Positions 16,621-26,731 of a DNA stretch of 62,892 nucleotides are shown here, in pieces. The notes under the pieces are model-generated. The model was not told the DNA's origin, searched no databases, and worked only from the letters and a program-made list of their open reading frames with translations. A program made the translations under genes and the position numbers. Each line of letters begins with the position of its first letter. Positions within the stretch are counted from its first letter, which is position 1. The stretch is from Frankia canadensis (GTDB lineage Bacteria; Actinomycetota; Actinomycetes; Frankiales; Frankiaceae), in assembly GCF_900197875.1 (NCBI RefSeq), contig NZ_FZMO01000035.1:1-62892 (forward strand), given 5' to 3'.

Positions 16621-18018
16621 TCAGAACCCGACGGCCTCGGCCGGGTGGTCCGGTGACTCGGGGTGATCCGGTCTGTCGGAGCGATCCGACCGGTCCGGCC
16701 GCTCGGAGCGCGCCTGTTTCTCATAGTGCATCGTCACCAGCGGGGTGCCGTCGGCGGGGTCGTCCGGCGTCGATCTCGCGGGGCCGGGGCGGGCGGTGGA
16801 GCGCTGGTGCTCGCCGCTCGGGCCGGCGGTGAGCAGCCGCAGGAAGAACGAGCCGAAGGCGGTCTGGGCGCCGAGCACCATCAGCGTCATCGCGAGCAGA
16901 GCGGGGCGCATCTCGTTGAGCGGCCCCAGGTCGTTCGCGAGCCAGCGCGCGAGCACGACGACGTCGACGACGAACCCGACGGCGAACGCCCCCGCGCCGA
17001 GCGCCAGTCCGCGCTCGAGGGTGAACAACCTGTGGATCTGCGGCAGCGGCCAGCGGCGCCGCTCCTGCCAGCCGACCGCGTGGTTGTGCACGTCGGCGCA
17101 CACGCCGAGCAGCACCAGCTGCCAGCCCAGCAGCGCCATCAGCGCGAACAGGACCGAGAAGTGCAGGTCCAGCCGGTGGAACCCGACGTTGAGCGAGCCG
17201 GGCAGCAGCACCGCCTGGCCGACGAGGCCCAGCGCCAGCAGCACCAGGCCCGGCAGGACGAACAGGTGGCGCGGCGCGAGCAGCAGCATGAACCGCAGGT
17301 GGCGCCAGCCGTCGCGCAGCGAGTGCAGCTTCGAGTCACCCACCCGCGGGTGGTAGGTGATCGGCACCTCCTCGATGCGCAGCCCGGCCCGCCCGGCGGC
17401 GATGACGATCTCGCTCGCCAGCTCCATGCCCTCGCAGCGCAGCCGCATCCGCAGGTACGCCTCGCGGCTGAAGGCCCGCATGCCCGAGTGGGCGTCGGAG
17501 GAGCGCACGTCGAACAGGTGGTTGAGGATGCCGGTCAGCACCGGATTGCCGACGTAGCGGTGCAGCCATGGCATCGCGCCGGGCAGGATCCGCCCGGCGA
17601 AACGCGAGCCGAGGACGTAGTCGGCCCGGCCCGCGCGCAGCGGTGCCAGCAGCGCGGACAGGTCCGAGAAGTCGTAGGTGTCGTCGGCGTCGCCCATGAC
17701 GATCAGGCGGCCGTGGGCGGCGGCGAACCCGGCGAGGTAGGCGTTGCCGTAGCCGCGGCGCGTCTCGTGCACGACCCGGGCGCCGGCCTCTTCGGCGATC
17801 TTCGCGGAGTCGTCGGTCGAGCCGTTGTCGACGACGACCACCTCGCCGACCGCGCCGGCACTGGCCAGGCCCGCCAGTGCCTTGCGCACGCAGAGGCCGA
17901 CCGAGTCGGCCTCGTTGAGGCAGGGCATCACGACCGAGACCTCGAGCACCCGGCTCGCGCCAGTGCCCGTGGCACTCGTGGCACTCGTGGCACCCTCCAT
18001 CGTCCGTACCCCCTCCAT
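16621..18018 (-). CDS. GT2-family glycosyltransferase (polyprenol-phosphate type) with C-terminal membrane domain
   Basis: 465 residues from ATG at 18018 (another ATG at 18000 is possible). The GT-A domain spans about residues 25-250: VSVVMPCLNEADSVG, VVVVDNGSTDDSAKIAEEAG, MGDADDTYDF (the metal/sugar-nucleotide DxD region) and LGSRF. The second half carries four hydrophobic segments (from about 270) as in polyprenyl-phosphate mannosyl/glucosyl synthases with membrane anchors. The tail is charged and repetitive (RPDRSDRSDRPDHPE). It ends 20 bp before the start of the GT-C gene, so the two are co-transcribed. Together they fit a donor-synthase plus transferase pair for decorating an envelope glycan or protein. 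The exact sugar is not readable. Confidence 0.85.
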   Translation of the reverse strand: MEGVRTMEGATSATSATGTGASRVLEVSVVMPCLNEADSVGLCVRKALAGLASAGAVGEVVVVDNGSTDDSAKIAEEAGARVVHETRRGYGNAYLAGFAAAHGRLIVMGDADDTYDFSDLSALLAPLRAGRADYVLGSRFAGRILPGAMPWLHRYVGNPVLTGILNHLFDVRSSDAHSGMRAFSREAYLRMRLRCEGMELASEIVIAAGRAGLRIEEVPITYHPRVGDSKLHSLRDGWRHLRFMLLLAPRHLFVLPGLVLLALGLVGQAVLLPGSLNVGFHRLDLHFSVLFALMALLGWQLVLLGVCADVHNHAVGWQERRRWPLPQIHRLFTLERGLALGAGAFAVGFVVDVVVLARWLANDLGPLNEMRPALLAMTLMVLGAQTAFGSFFLRLLTAGPSGEHQRSTARPGPARSTPDDPADGTPLVTMHYEKQARSERPDRSDRSDRPDHPESPDHPAEAVGF

Positions 18019-18295
18019 GGCCGGGCGGCGCCGACGCGAGCCAGTCTGACGGCCGGTGCCACGCATCGCTCGGCCACAGCCCCGTAACCTACCGATCTGC
18101 TCCGCCGGACCCGCTACCAGGTATCTCGTTGCGGACACCCTGTGGTCTGTCCCCGACGGGCCGATCGTGCTCCTGTGTGCCCGGGTGCTGGTCAGCGTCG
18201 GTTGCGTCCCGGACCGCGGGTGTGGCGCGGCAGACACGCCAACCCCGTCACGCGCGCCTCGGTGTGACGCTTCTTACGAGGAGGCGTAACGTCTG

Positions 18296-18658
18296 GTGCC
18301 CGTGCAAGGTGTTCGTGTTTCAGACGAGGCGCAGGCGCCCATGGTGCCGAGCGACGACCCAGAACCCTCCTCCACCTACGCGGGCCCACGTCCGGTGCCG
18401 CCACCGCGGCGCGGCTGCCCGCACTCGCCGCCCTGCCCCACGGCGGACAGCGCGGACCGGGACGCGGCCCGGGTCGCCAGCCAGCACTGGGACCAGGGCT
18501 GGAGCCTGCTGTGCAACGGGGTGATCCTGTTCGAGGACACCGGCGAGATCCTGCCGACCGGCCGGACGATCGAACCTCGCCGGACGCTGCCGCGGGCGGC
18601 CTGCGTGCCCCGGCCGCCGGCACCGCGCCGTGCCAGCGGCGCACCCGTCACGGTCTGA
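18296..18658 (+). CDS. DUF5999 family small protein
   Basis: 120 residues from GTG at 18296, with GAGGAGG about 12 bp upstream. The family core is clear at residues 40-90: CPHSPPCPTADSADRDAARV, then QGWSLLCNGVILFEDTGEILPTGR. The Cys pattern C-x5-C plus a later Cys suggests metal or redox involvement, but no function is established. DUF5999 genes are single, short and restricted to actinobacteria. It lies in a divergent intergenic position, between the GT2 operon and the PAP2 fusion gene. Confidence 0.85.
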   Translation: MPVQGVRVSDEAQAPMVPSDDPEPSSTYAGPRPVPPPRRGCPHSPPCPTADSADRDAARVASQHWDQGWSLLCNGVILFEDTGEILPTGRTIEPRRTLPRAACVPRPPAPRRASGAPVTV

Positions 18659-18793
18659 CGGCCCCCTGCCCGGGTCGCCGGTCCACACCGCCTGGGCTGT
18701 GACGTTCGCCCGGAATGATCCGGCGGCCCTCCGGATGGGTACGGTGCCGGCGTGGCGGCGAGAGCGGCGGGCAGGCACCCGAGGCGAGTGACC

Positions 18794-20335
18794 ATGACGC
18801 GGGCGGACGGGACGGTCGGCCGGCAGGTCCGCGTGCTCATGCGCCGCGACATCGCGCTGGGCCGGACGTTCGTCCACGCCTTCACCCGGGCGGACCGCTC
18901 GCTGTTCACGGCGCTGGCGGGGGGACGCCCGCTGCTCGACCCGGTGCTGCCCCGGCTGTCCCACGCCGCCGACCACGGCCTGCTGTGGTGGGGCGTGGCG
19001 GGCGCGCTGGGGGCGACGCGGGGACGGCGCCGCCCGGCGGCCGCCCGCGGGCTGCTCGCGCTCGGCGCGGCCAGCCTGCTCGCCAACGGCCCGGCCAAGC
19101 TGGTGTTCCGCCGTGACCGGCCGCCGACGCACACCATCCCGCCGCTGCGGCGGCTTCGTCGCGACCTGACGACGTTCTCGTTCCCCTCCGGGCACGCGGC
19201 CTCCGCCGCCGCCTTCGCGACCGGTGTCGCCCTCGACGCGCCCGGCGCCGCCGTGCCGGTGGCCGCGCTCGCCGCCACCATCGCCTTCTCCCGGGTGTAC
19301 GTCGGGGTGCACTATCCCGGTGATGTGCTGGCAGGCGTCCTGCTGGGGGTCGGCGCGGGCCTGCTCACGACGAAGGTGATGCCGCGCCGGCCGTGGTCGC
19401 CGGCCCGGGCGGCCCCGGCGTCGGCCTGGGCGCCGGCGCTGCCCTACGGCGACGGCCTGACCGTCGTGGTCAACACCCGATCCGGGGCCGGTCACCACGC
19501 GGAGCTGCTCGCGGTGCTGCGCGCCGACCTGCCGAAGGCCCGCGTCGTCGAGGTCGGGCCGGCGGACGATCTGGACACGGCCCTCGCCGAGGCGGCGTCG
19601 TCGTCGCGGGTGCTCGGCATCGCCGGCGGCGACGGCAGCATCAACACCGCCGCCCAGGTCGCGCTGGCCCACGGGCTGCCGCTCGCGGTCTTCCCCGCCG
19701 GCACCCTCAACCACTTCGCCGCCGACCTGGGGCTCGCCGGCGCCGGCGACTCGGTGCACGCGCTGCGGGAGGGGTCGGCGGTGGCCGTCGACCTCGGCCG
19801 GGCCGACGGGATCTCGGCGTCGTTCGACCGGTTCTCCCGGCTCTTCGTGAACACCGCCAGCCTCGGCGGCTACCCGGACATGGTGGCCGTGCGGGAGAAG
19901 TTCGAGCGGCGCATCGGCAAGTGGCCGGCGATGGTCATCGCCCTGTGCTGGGTGCTGCGCCACGAACCGCCGTTCGAGGTGCGCATCGACGACGAGCGCC
20001 GGCGGGTCTGGCTGATCTTCGTCGGGAACGGCGTCTACCATCCCGACGGCTTCGCGCCGACCTACCGCTGCCGGCTCGACGAGAGCCGCCTGGACCTGCG
20101 GGTGGTCGACGCGGACGCGCCGCTGGCCAGGCTGCGCCTCGTCGGCGCGGTGCTGACCGGCCGGCTCGGGCGCAGCCGCGTCTACGAGCAGCGCACCGTG
20201 GAACGGGTGCTGATCTCCTCCGAGCAGCCCGGGGCGCTCCCGTTCGCCTGCGACGGCGAGGTCACCGAGGGCGTCGAGCGGATCGTGGTCGCCCCGAGCG
20301 GCGCCCGGCTGGTCGTCTACCGCCCCCGGGCCTGA
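18794..20335 (+). CDS. PAP2 phosphatase-diacylglycerol kinase fusion
   Basis: 513 residues from ATG at 18794; a GTG at 18752 is the alternative. The N-terminal PAP2 domain (about 15-205) has the three phosphatase motifs: KLVFRRDRPP, FPSGHAAS and SRVYVGVHYPGDV, within a membrane-spanning helical bundle. The C-terminal half (about 220-510) is a lipid-kinase catalytic domain: GIAGGDGSINTAAQ (the GGDGT-like nucleotide loop), VFPAGTLNHFA and LFVNTASLGGYPDMV. Such fusions are common in actinobacteria and could interconvert phosphatidic acid and diacylglycerol or act on polyprenyl phosphates. The monocistronic context, with a convergent gene 45 bp downstream, gives no further clue. Confidence 0.9.
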   Translation: MTRADGTVGRQVRVLMRRDIALGRTFVHAFTRADRSLFTALAGGRPLLDPVLPRLSHAADHGLLWWGVAGALGATRGRRRPAAARGLLALGAASLLANGPAKLVFRRDRPPTHTIPPLRRLRRDLTTFSFPSGHAASAAAFATGVALDAPGAAVPVAALAATIAFSRVYVGVHYPGDVLAGVLLGVGAGLLTTKVMPRRPWSPARAAPASAWAPALPYGDGLTVVVNTRSGAGHHAELLAVLRADLPKARVVEVGPADDLDTALAEAASSSRVLGIAGGDGSINTAAQVALAHGLPLAVFPAGTLNHFAADLGLAGAGDSVHALREGSAVAVDLGRADGISASFDRFSRLFVNTASLGGYPDMVAVREKFERRIGKWPAMVIALCWVLRHEPPFEVRIDDERRRVWLIFVGNGVYHPDGFAPTYRCRLDESRLDLRVVDADAPLARLRLVGAVLTGRLGRSRVYEQRTVERVLISSEQPGALPFACDGEVTEGVERIVVAPSGARLVVYRPRA

Positions 20336-20379
20336 CCCGCGGGCCTGACCGCCGGCCGCCGTGCCGGGCGGGTGCCGGC

Positions 20380-21216
20380 TCAGCCGCCGCGGTGCTGCAG
20401 CGGGATGAGGGTGTGCAGGGGGCGGGTGAGCTGGGTGAACTGGTCGCCGTCGAGAAGGTCCTCGACGAGCAGCGCGCAGGCCAGGTCCGCGCACAGCTCC
20501 ATCACCCGGTGGTCCTCGCTGGAGTCGGTGGCGGCGCGCGTGCCGCGGCAGTCCGGGCACAGCCGCCAGAAACCCTCGGCGGCGCTGCGGCGCACCAGCG
20601 TCCAGACCCGGCGACGGCCGGTCACCACGGCGCTCGCGAACGCGGCGTCCATGGCCTGCTGGTGGGCGGAGTCGTCCCGGGTCAGCGCGCTGACCAGCAG
20701 CCCGTCGAAGACCTCCAGGCTGTCCGGGTCGTGGCAGCGGCCGGCGAGTACGGGCAGCGCGGCCAGCACCCGCTTGACGTCCGCCGCCGCGGGCCCCAGG
20801 TCGGGCTCGTGCGAGCGGGCCCGCGGGTAGACCGCCCGCCACGGGCGCATGAGCGCCGCGTACTCGGCGCGGCCGAGGATCGGCCGGGCGTAGGACGCGG
20901 CGACCGCGTCGCGCATCGCCCGCAGCGCCGTGGCCGCCACCGACGGCTCGACGGTGACGTAGTCCGCGCCGGCGAGGTCGTCCGCGTAGATCGCGCTCAG
21001 CGCGTCGAACGCGGCGAGCACTTCGACGATCAGCGGCGAGTCCGGCGCCAGCGCCTTGTCCCGGGCGGCGGCCAGGTAGCCGGAGTTGCGCCAGGCGGCG
21101 GCCAGCGCGCCGAGCTCGGCGTCGGTGGTGTGCACCAGCTGGGCGAGGATGCCGAGGATGCCGCGCAGGTTGGGATGTTCCTCCAGCCGCTCGATGCGGC
21201 GGGCCCGCAGGATCAT
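20380..21216 (-). CDS. Hypothetical protein with one CxxC motif
   Basis: 278 residues from ATG at 21216 (MILRARRIERLEEHPNL). The frame continues upstream to 21471, but that part is Arg/Gly-rich without coding character. The protein is predicted to be almost all helical. It has a single LCPDCRG motif near residue 225 that could bind metal or form a disulphide, and a C terminus ending in a LIPLQHRGG-type basic tail. No family was recognised. It is convergent with the PAP2-kinase gene. Codon bias along the whole frame supports a real gene. Confidence 0.65.
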   Translation of the reverse strand: MILRARRIERLEEHPNLRGILGILAQLVHTTDAELGALAAAWRNSGYLAAARDKALAPDSPLIVEVLAAFDALSAIYADDLAGADYVTVEPSVAATALRAMRDAVAASYARPILGRAEYAALMRPWRAVYPRARSHEPDLGPAAADVKRVLAALPVLAGRCHDPDSLEVFDGLLVSALTRDDSAHQQAMDAAFASAVVTGRRRVWTLVRRSAAEGFWRLCPDCRGTRAATDSSEDHRVMELCADLACALLVEDLLDGDQFTQLTRPLHTLIPLQHRGG

Positions 21217-22212
21217 GCCGACCGCCCGTCCCCGGCGGGCGCGACCGCGCGCCTGGATCGCCGCGGGGTCACCGCGCGCCCGCCCGTCCGCGGCGCGGCT
21301 GGTGCCGCCGCGGGTGTGGGGGTCGTCGTGACACCGTTCACCTCGTCCTCCTCGACCGTCGCGGCGTGCGCCGGGCAGCCGTCGTCCGTTTCCGTGCGCG
21401 CGGGCGGCGTGACGGGGAGCCCTGCGTGGTCCCGGGTGCCAGGTGGACCACACGCTGAAGCTCTCCGACACGGTAGCTGTGCGGGGCGGCGCGCGGGGTC
21501 CGCGGCGCCGTCACCGGGCGCACGACGGCGTACTCCGCGTCGCCGATCTCCCGATGTCACCTCCGTGAGACTAGTGTTTGCCGACCCGATGTGGAACTCG
21601 TTGTGCCATGCGGCGGGGCATGACGGTGCTGGCACCGGAGTGCCGGTGACCAGGCAGGACGGTTCGGCATCGCGGGTTCGGGCGGGTGTGTGCGTCGGTA
21701 CGTGGCGGGCGCTGGGGCGCCGGGTGACGGTGGTGGCGGGGCGTGCCGCGACGCCGCCGGACCGGCGCGGTCCCATTGCGGGGGTCGCGGGGCCGGTGAC
21801 GCGGTGCACCCTGCTGGTGGGACCTCCGGGCGGGTGGAAGCCGGGGGTGGTATTGGCCGCAACGGTGGCCGATGGTGGTCCCCTGCCCGGGTGGGACTGC
21901 TGCCGAGCGGCGTCCCGAGCCCGCCCGGGACGCGCCCACGTCCGGGTGGTGGCGCGGTCGTGGCAGCGTTCTGGCAGCCTCGCGACCCTTCGTGCCAGTT
22001 GCATGGGGACAAATCGGGCGCGACGCGTGGTGTTCCTGGCGCAGCGCCGCCTTCCCCCGCACACGCTTCCCACCCACGGGAAGTCCGCCCCATAGCCGGC
22101 CTTCCGACCAGCCGGAAGGAGCGGGAGATCGCACGCTTCCGGGAGCGGGCGCGTCCTCCTGGCGGGACCGCGCCGTGACAGGCGACCGGGCGTCAGGTGT
22201 CCGTGAACGGGT
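21217..22212. other. Gene-free stretch between the CxxC protein gene and aceE
   Basis: About 1 kb with many open frames but none with consistent codon bias, a ribosome site or a recognisable product. Small inverted repeats occur near 22065-22085 (CTTCCC / GGGAAG) and 22101-22120 (CCTTCCG / CGGAAGG). I see no RNA gene or mobile element. Confidence 0.45.
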
Positions 22213-22257
22213 CGGGCCCGGACCGTGCGGCCGGGAATGGCCGTCGGTCCGGGCCCG
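22213..22257 (-). terminator. aceE terminator hairpin
   Basis: Perfect 13-bp inverted repeat CGGGCCCGGACCG / CGGTCCGGGCCCG with a 19-nt loop, 37 bp beyond the aceE stop codon. No T tract. Confidence 0.7.
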
Positions 22258-22293
22258 CGGAGGGAGGAACGGTGCGCGGGCGGGACGGGCAGG

Positions 22294-25107
22294 CTAGCTG
22301 GCGTCCTCGATGCTCTGGCGGGCGTCGGTGTCGTCGCGCAGGCCGAAGCGGCGGATCGCGTCCTCGACCGTGCTGGCCTTCACCTCACCGGCGCGGACCA
22401 GGGCCTCCAGTGTGGCGATCACGATCGACTCGGCGTCGACCTTGAAGTGCCGGCGCAGTGCCAGCCGGGTGTCGGAGCGGCCGTAGCCGTCGGTGCCGAG
22501 CGAGGCGAACGGCTGCGGTACCCAGCGGGAGATCTGGTCGGGTACGGCGCGCATCCAGTCGGACACGGCGACGACGGGGCCGGGGGCGCCGTCGAGGATC
22601 CGGGTCACATACGGGACCGCACCGGCGGCCTCCGGGGCGAGCAGGGTCTCCCGGTCCCGTTCCAGCGCCTCGCGGCGCAGCTCGTTCCACGACGTCACCG
22701 ACCAGACGTCGGCCGCGACGCCGAAGTCGGCCGCGAGGATCTCCTGGGCGGCCAGCGCCCAGTGGATCGCCGTGCCGCTGGCGAGCAGCTGCGCCCGGGG
22801 CGCCGCCGCTGCCGCGGCACCCCCGTCGCCGCCGACCCCGCCAGCCGCACCCGCGGCGGGCGCCCCGCCGGGGAGTCCCTCGGCGGGCCGGAACCGGTAC
22901 ATGCCGGCGATGATCTGCGCCGGGTCGAGGCCCTCGGGCTCCGCCGGCTGGGGGACGGGCTCGTTGTAGACGGTGAGGTAGTAGAAGACGTTCTCGTCGC
23001 GCTCGCCGTACATCCGGTCGAGCGCGTCGCGGACGATGTGCGACACCTCGAAGGCGAACGCCGGGTCGTAGGCGACGCAGGCCGGGTTCGTCGAGGCGAG
23101 CAGCAGCGAGTGGCCGTCCTGGTGCTGCAGGCCCTCGCCGTTGAGCGTGGTCCGCCCGGCGGTGGCGCCGAGCAGGAAGCCGCGGCCAAGCTGGTCGCCG
23201 AGCGCCCACATCTGGTCGCCGGTGCGCTGGAACCCGAACATCGAGTAGAAGACGTAGACCGGGATCATGTGCTGCGCGTGGGTGGCGTAGGCCGTCCCCG
23301 CGGCCATCACCGAGCCCATGCTGCCGGCCTCGCTGATGCCCTCGTGCAGCATCTGGCCCTGCTCGGACTCCTGGTAGGAGAGCAGCAGCTCACGGTCGAC
23401 GGCCTCGTAGCGCTGCCCGTGCGGCGAGTAGATCTTCGCCGTCGGGAACATCGCGTCCATGCCGAAGGTGCGCGCCTCGTCCGGGATGACCGGGACGAAC
23501 CGGGCGCCCATCTCCTTGGTCTTCATCAGGTCCTTGAGCAGCCGGACGAACGCCATCGTCGTGGCCACCGGCTGCTTGCCGGACCCGCGGCGCAGCTCGT
23601 CGAAGATCTTCGCCGGCGGCTGCGTGAGCGGCTTGGCGCGCACGACCCGGCGCGGCATCGAGCCGCCGAGCGCGGCCCGGCGCTCGCGCATGTACTGGAT
23701 CTCCTCGGAGTCCGGCCCCGGGTGGTAGTAGGGGGGCAGGTCGCCGGACAGCGCCGAGTCCGGGATCTCCAGGTAGAGCCGGTCGCGGAACTCCTTGAGC
23801 TCGGCCTTGGTGAGCTTCTTCATCTGGTGAGTGGCGTTACGGGCCTCGAAGTCCTTGCCGAGAGTCCAGCCCTTGATGGTGTGCGCGAGGATCACCGTCG
23901 GCTGGCCGGCGTGCTCGGTGGCCGCCTTGTAGGCCGCGTACAGCTTGCGGTAGTCGTGGCCGCCGCGGGACAGCTTGCGCAGGTCGTCGTCGGCCAGGTC
24001 GGCGACCATGCGGCGCAGCCGGGCGTCGGCGCCGAAGAAGTGCTCGCGGATGTAGTCGCCCGACGAGGTGGAATACGTCTGGAACTGCCCGTCCGGGGTG
24101 GTGTTCATCCGGTGGACGAGGACGCCGTCGGTGTCCTTGGCCAGCAGCGGGTCCCAGTCACGGCCCCAGACGACCTTGACGACGTTCCAGCCGGCGCCGC
24201 GGAACAGCGACTCCAGCTCCTGCATGATCTTGCCGTTGCCGCGGACCGGGCCGTCGAGGCGCTGCAGGTTGCAGTTCACCACGAAGATCAGGTTGTCGAG
24301 CTCCTCGCGGGCGGCAACGCCGAGCGCGCCGATCGACTCCGGCTCGTCCATCTCGCCGTCGCCGAGGAAGGCCCAGACCCGGCTGTTCGAGGTGTCCTTG
24401 ATCTGCCGGTTGAGCAGGTAGCGGTTGAACCGCGCCTGGTAGATCGCGTCGATCGGGCCGAGGCCCATCGACACGGTCGGGAACTCCCAGAAGTCCGGCA
24501 TGAGCCGCGGGTGCGGATAGGACGACAATCCGCCCGGCTCGCCCTCCCGGCGGAAGGCGTCGAGCTCGCGCTCGGAGAGCCGGCCCTCCAGGAACGCGCG
24601 GGCGTAGATGCCGGGGGAGGCGTGACCCTGAATGAAGATCTGGTCACCGGAGGCACTTCCAGGGGAGGAGCTGAGGTGATCCTTGCCGCGGAAGAAATGG
24701 TTGAATCCGACCTCGTACAGGCTCGCGCTCGAGGCGTAGGTGGCGATGTGGCCGCCGACGTTGAACTCGGGCCGGTTGGCGCGGCTCACCATGATGGCCG
24801 CGTTCCACCGGATGTATGCCCGGATGCGCCGTTCGACGTGCTCGTCCCCGGGGAACCAGGGCTCGCGCTCCGGCGGGATGGTGTTGATGTAGTCCGTGCT
24901 GGTGAGTCCGGGGACGCCGACGGCCTTCTCCCGGGCTCGTTCGAGGAGCTTCAGCATGAGGAACCGGGCCCGGCCGCGCCCCGACTCCTCGATGACCGCG
25001 TCGAGTGATTCCAGCCACTCGCTGGTCTCCGCGGGGTCGATGTCGGGAAGCTGGCTCGGCAGCCCATCGGTGATGACCGAGAAACTCCGGGATGTGTCCT
25101 GCGCCAC
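22294..25107 (-). CDS. aceE: Pyruvate dehydrogenase E1 component, homodimeric type
   Basis: 937 residues, normal for homodimeric AceE. It decarboxylates pyruvate with thiamine diphosphate and passes the acetyl group to the lipoyl domain of E2. Recognisable blocks are [20 protein letters not shown] (about 115-134), [18 protein letters not shown], the TPP/Mg motif [10 protein letters not shown] (about 250) with the downstream [11 protein letters not shown], and the transketolase-like C-terminal half. GTG at 25107 has GGAGAAGG upstream. One oddity: the loop [18 protein letters not shown] carries a short Ser-rich insertion where most AceE have GKDHPGGGDQ. E2/E3 genes are not adjacent. A 29-bp palindrome 38 bp upstream probably controls it. 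Confidence 0.97.
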   Translation of the reverse strand: MAQDTSRSFSVITDGLPSQLPDIDPAETSEWLESLDAVIEESGRGRARFLMLKLLERAREKAVGVPGLTSTDYINTIPPEREPWFPGDEHVERRIRAYIRWNAAIMVSRANRPEFNVGGHIATYASSASLYEVGFNHFFRGKDHLSSSPGSASGDQIFIQGHASPGIYARAFLEGRLSERELDAFRREGEPGGLSSYPHPRLMPDFWEFPTVSMGLGPIDAIYQARFNRYLLNRQIKDTSNSRVWAFLGDGEMDEPESIGALGVAAREELDNLIFVVNCNLQRLDGPVRGNGKIMQELESLFRGAGWNVVKVVWGRDWDPLLAKDTDGVLVHRMNTTPDGQFQTYSTSSGDYIREHFFGADARLRRMVADLADDDLRKLSRGGHDYRKLYAAYKAATEHAGQPTVILAHTIKGWTLGKDFEARNATHQMKKLTKAELKEFRDRLYLEIPDSALSGDLPPYYHPGPDSEEIQYMRERRAALGGSMPRRVVRAKPLTQPPAKIFDELRRGSGKQPVATTMAFVRLLKDLMKTKEMGARFVPVIPDEARTFGMDAMFPTAKIYSPHGQRYEAVDRELLLSYQESEQGQMLHEGISEAGSMGSVMAAGTAYATHAQHMIPVYVFYSMFGFQRTGDQMWALGDQLGRGFLLGATAGRTTLNGEGLQHQDGHSLLLASTNPACVAYDPAFAFEVSHIVRDALDRMYGERDENVFYYLTVYNEPVPQPAEPEGLDPAQIIAGMYRFRPAEGLPGGAPAAGAAGGVGGDGGAAAAAAPRAQLLASGTAIHWALAAQEILAADFGVAADVWSVTSWNELRREALERDRETLLAPEAAGAVPYVTRILDGAPGPVVAVSDWMRAVPDQISRWVPQPFASLGTDGYGRSDTRLALRRHFKVDAESIVIATLEALVRAGEVKASTVEDAIRRFGLRDDTDARQSIEDAS

Positions 25108-25144
25108 GCCTTCTCCTGCTCCTCAGGCTGTCGTCGCCGCCGAC

Positions 25145-25173
25145 ACCATGCGAAAAGGTCCTTTTCGCATGGT
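25145..25173. promoter_or_regulatory. 29-bp perfect palindrome upstream of aceE (operator)
   Basis: 14-bp arms ACCATGCGAAAAGG / CCTTTTCGCATGGT around a single T, perfectly complementary, 38 bp before the aceE start. The AT-rich centre within GC-rich DNA, the odd-length symmetry and the position at the promoter or 5' leader are typical of a repressor site. As RNA it would also fold into a hairpin, so a leader attenuator cannot be excluded. Confidence 0.7.
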
Positions 25174-25465
25174 CCGTCAACCTATGTGTCACGTCTCGTG
25201 TACGCGGATGCGGTGCCCGCATGATCGATGCATCACCGCGTTCCTGGCCGCTCATCCTTCGCGGTGGACCGGCCGGCTCCCGGGGCCCGGGGATGGTCGC
25301 CGCCGCGCGGACGCGCGTCCTGGTTCCATCGTGCTCCGTCCGCGCGACGTCGTCACGTACGCCCCGGTTACTTTCGAGTAGTCAATCGGGCGATGCGGGT
25401 GGCGTTGTTGACATGTCGTCCGCGCCGCCGCCGCGTCCGGCCCTGTGACTGGTAGACAATCAGCG

Positions 25466-25885
25466 ATGATGGACACCCGGATGAAGACCACCACGTTGTC
25501 CGTGCGTACCGGTCACGAGGAGCGGGTGGTCGACCTCACTCCCGATGCGGCGGGTTTCGTCGCGGACGGCGGTGACGGTCTGTTGTCAATCTTCGTACCC
25601 CACGCGACCGCCGGGCTGGCCATCCTCGAACTGGGCTCCGGCAGCGATGCCGACCTGCTCGCGTCGCTCGCCCACCTCCTCCCCGCCGACGACCGCTGGC
25701 GGCACGCCCACGGCTCGCGCGGTCACGGCCGCTCCCACGTGCTGCCCGCGCTGATCCCGCCCTCGCTGACCGTCCCGGTGCTCGGCGGCCGGCTCACGCT
25801 CGGCACCTGGCAGTCCATCGCGCTGGTCGATCTCAACGTGGACAACCCGGACCGAACCGTCCGGCTGACCTTCCTGCCGGGGTGA
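25466..25885 (+). CDS. YjbQ/UPF0047 family protein
   Basis: 139 residues from ATG at 25466 (in-frame ATGs also at 25469 and 25481). All family blocks are present: FVPHATAGLAILELG with the conserved His-Ala-Thr, SDADLLASL, DDRWRHAHGSRGHGRSHVLP and LTLGTWQSIALVDLNVDNP. YjbQ has weak thiamine-phosphate synthase activity in bacteria, and the His-rich active site is intact. It is divergent from aceE across a 358-bp region that carries the 29-bp palindrome. A shared thiamine theme with the TPP-dependent AceE is tempting but unproven. Confidence 0.9.
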   Translation: MMDTRMKTTTLSVRTGHEERVVDLTPDAAGFVADGGDGLLSIFVPHATAGLAILELGSGSDADLLASLAHLLPADDRWRHAHGSRGHGRSHVLPALIPPSLTVPVLGGRLTLGTWQSIALVDLNVDNPDRTVRLTFLPG

Positions 25886-26132
25886 ATGCCGCCGCCCTGG
25901 TCGGGATGAACGGGGCCCGTCGCGGGTACCTGGCCACAGTCGTCGCACGTTGACCACGGTGTCGTCGGTCCACAACCGACGGCGTGGCACTTGCGCAGCC
26001 ACCGGGAGGTCCGGTGGACTAGGTCGAGACGCGTCACGTGATGGACACCATCGCGGGGTGCGTCGACGCCAAAACGGGACGTCCCCGCGACACACGCGGG
26101 ACGCCGAACACACGAGCAGGAGGTAGCGCAGG

Positions 26133-26570
26133 GTGAGTCCGACCGCGGCGAACGCCGAGGGTCAACGCCGGGCGGAACGACTGGGAGTCTCCGCCGGGAC
26201 CCAGGTGCAGTCGCTCAACGAGGACGACGACATCGCCCAGGACCTGCTGGACGCGATCACCAGCGCCAGCGGTACCGAGCTGGTCCCCGAGGACTCCGAC
26301 GACGTCGTCGACGTCGTGCTGCTGTGGTGGCGCGAGGACGACGGGGACCTGGCCAACGCGCTCATCGACGCGCGGCGGCAGCTGTCCGACGATGGTGTGA
26401 TCTGGCTGCTGACGCCGAAGGCGGGCCGAGACGGCCATGTCGCGCCGAGTGATGTGCTGGACGCGGTGCCCACCGCGGGTCTCGTCCAGACCAGCACGCT
26501 CAGCGTCGCGCAGGAGTGGTCCGGGCAGCGGCTGGCGGCGCCGAAGTCGCAGCGCGCGCGCCACCGCTGA
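26133..26570 (+). CDS. DUF3052 family protein
   Basis: 145 residues from GTG at 26133, set by AGGAGG at 26118-26123. Typical features: ERLGVSAGTQVQ at the N terminus, acidic NEDDDIAQDLLDAI, DVVDVVLLWWREDDGDL and VIWLLTPKAGRDGHV. The fold is small alpha/beta and no function has been assigned. The gene is conserved next to aceE and an AhpE-type peroxiredoxin in many actinobacteria, including mycobacteria, and that neighbourhood is preserved here. A hairpin follows the stop codon. Confidence 0.9.
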   Translation: MSPTAANAEGQRRAERLGVSAGTQVQSLNEDDDIAQDLLDAITSASGTELVPEDSDDVVDVVLLWWREDDGDLANALIDARRQLSDDGVIWLLTPKAGRDGHVAPSDVLDAVPTAGLVQTSTLSVAQEWSGQRLAAPKSQRARHR

Positions 26571-26581
26571 CGTCGGGTGCT

Positions 26582-26606
26582 CGCGCCGGTTCGGGGTGCC
26601 GGCGCG
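26582..26606 (+). terminator. Hairpin after the DUF3052 gene
   Basis: 8-bp perfect inverted repeat CGCGCCGG / CCGGCGCG with a 9-nt loop, 12 bp past the stop codon, between convergent genes. Confidence 0.55.
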
Positions 26607-26731
26607 CCGTGCTCGCGTGCGCCGGGTGACATGTCTCGCCGCCCGATCGGGGGAGACGGCGGGCAGCGCCCTGGCGCCCTGCCGTGCTGTCCAGCTGCCG
26701 CTGAGCCGGCCTCAGGCCGGGCTCAGCGGCT

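Noticed and set aside
21472-22134. Possible genes in the aceE downstream region on either strand
   Set aside because: Several frames of 140-290 codons overlap one another, but none has a ribosome site, consistent codon bias or a recognisable motif.
22225-25008. Long plus-strand open frame of 927 codons opposite aceE
   Set aside because: It is the antisense shadow of aceE: high third-position GC makes long stop-free frames on the other strand. No ribosome site and no recognisable domain.
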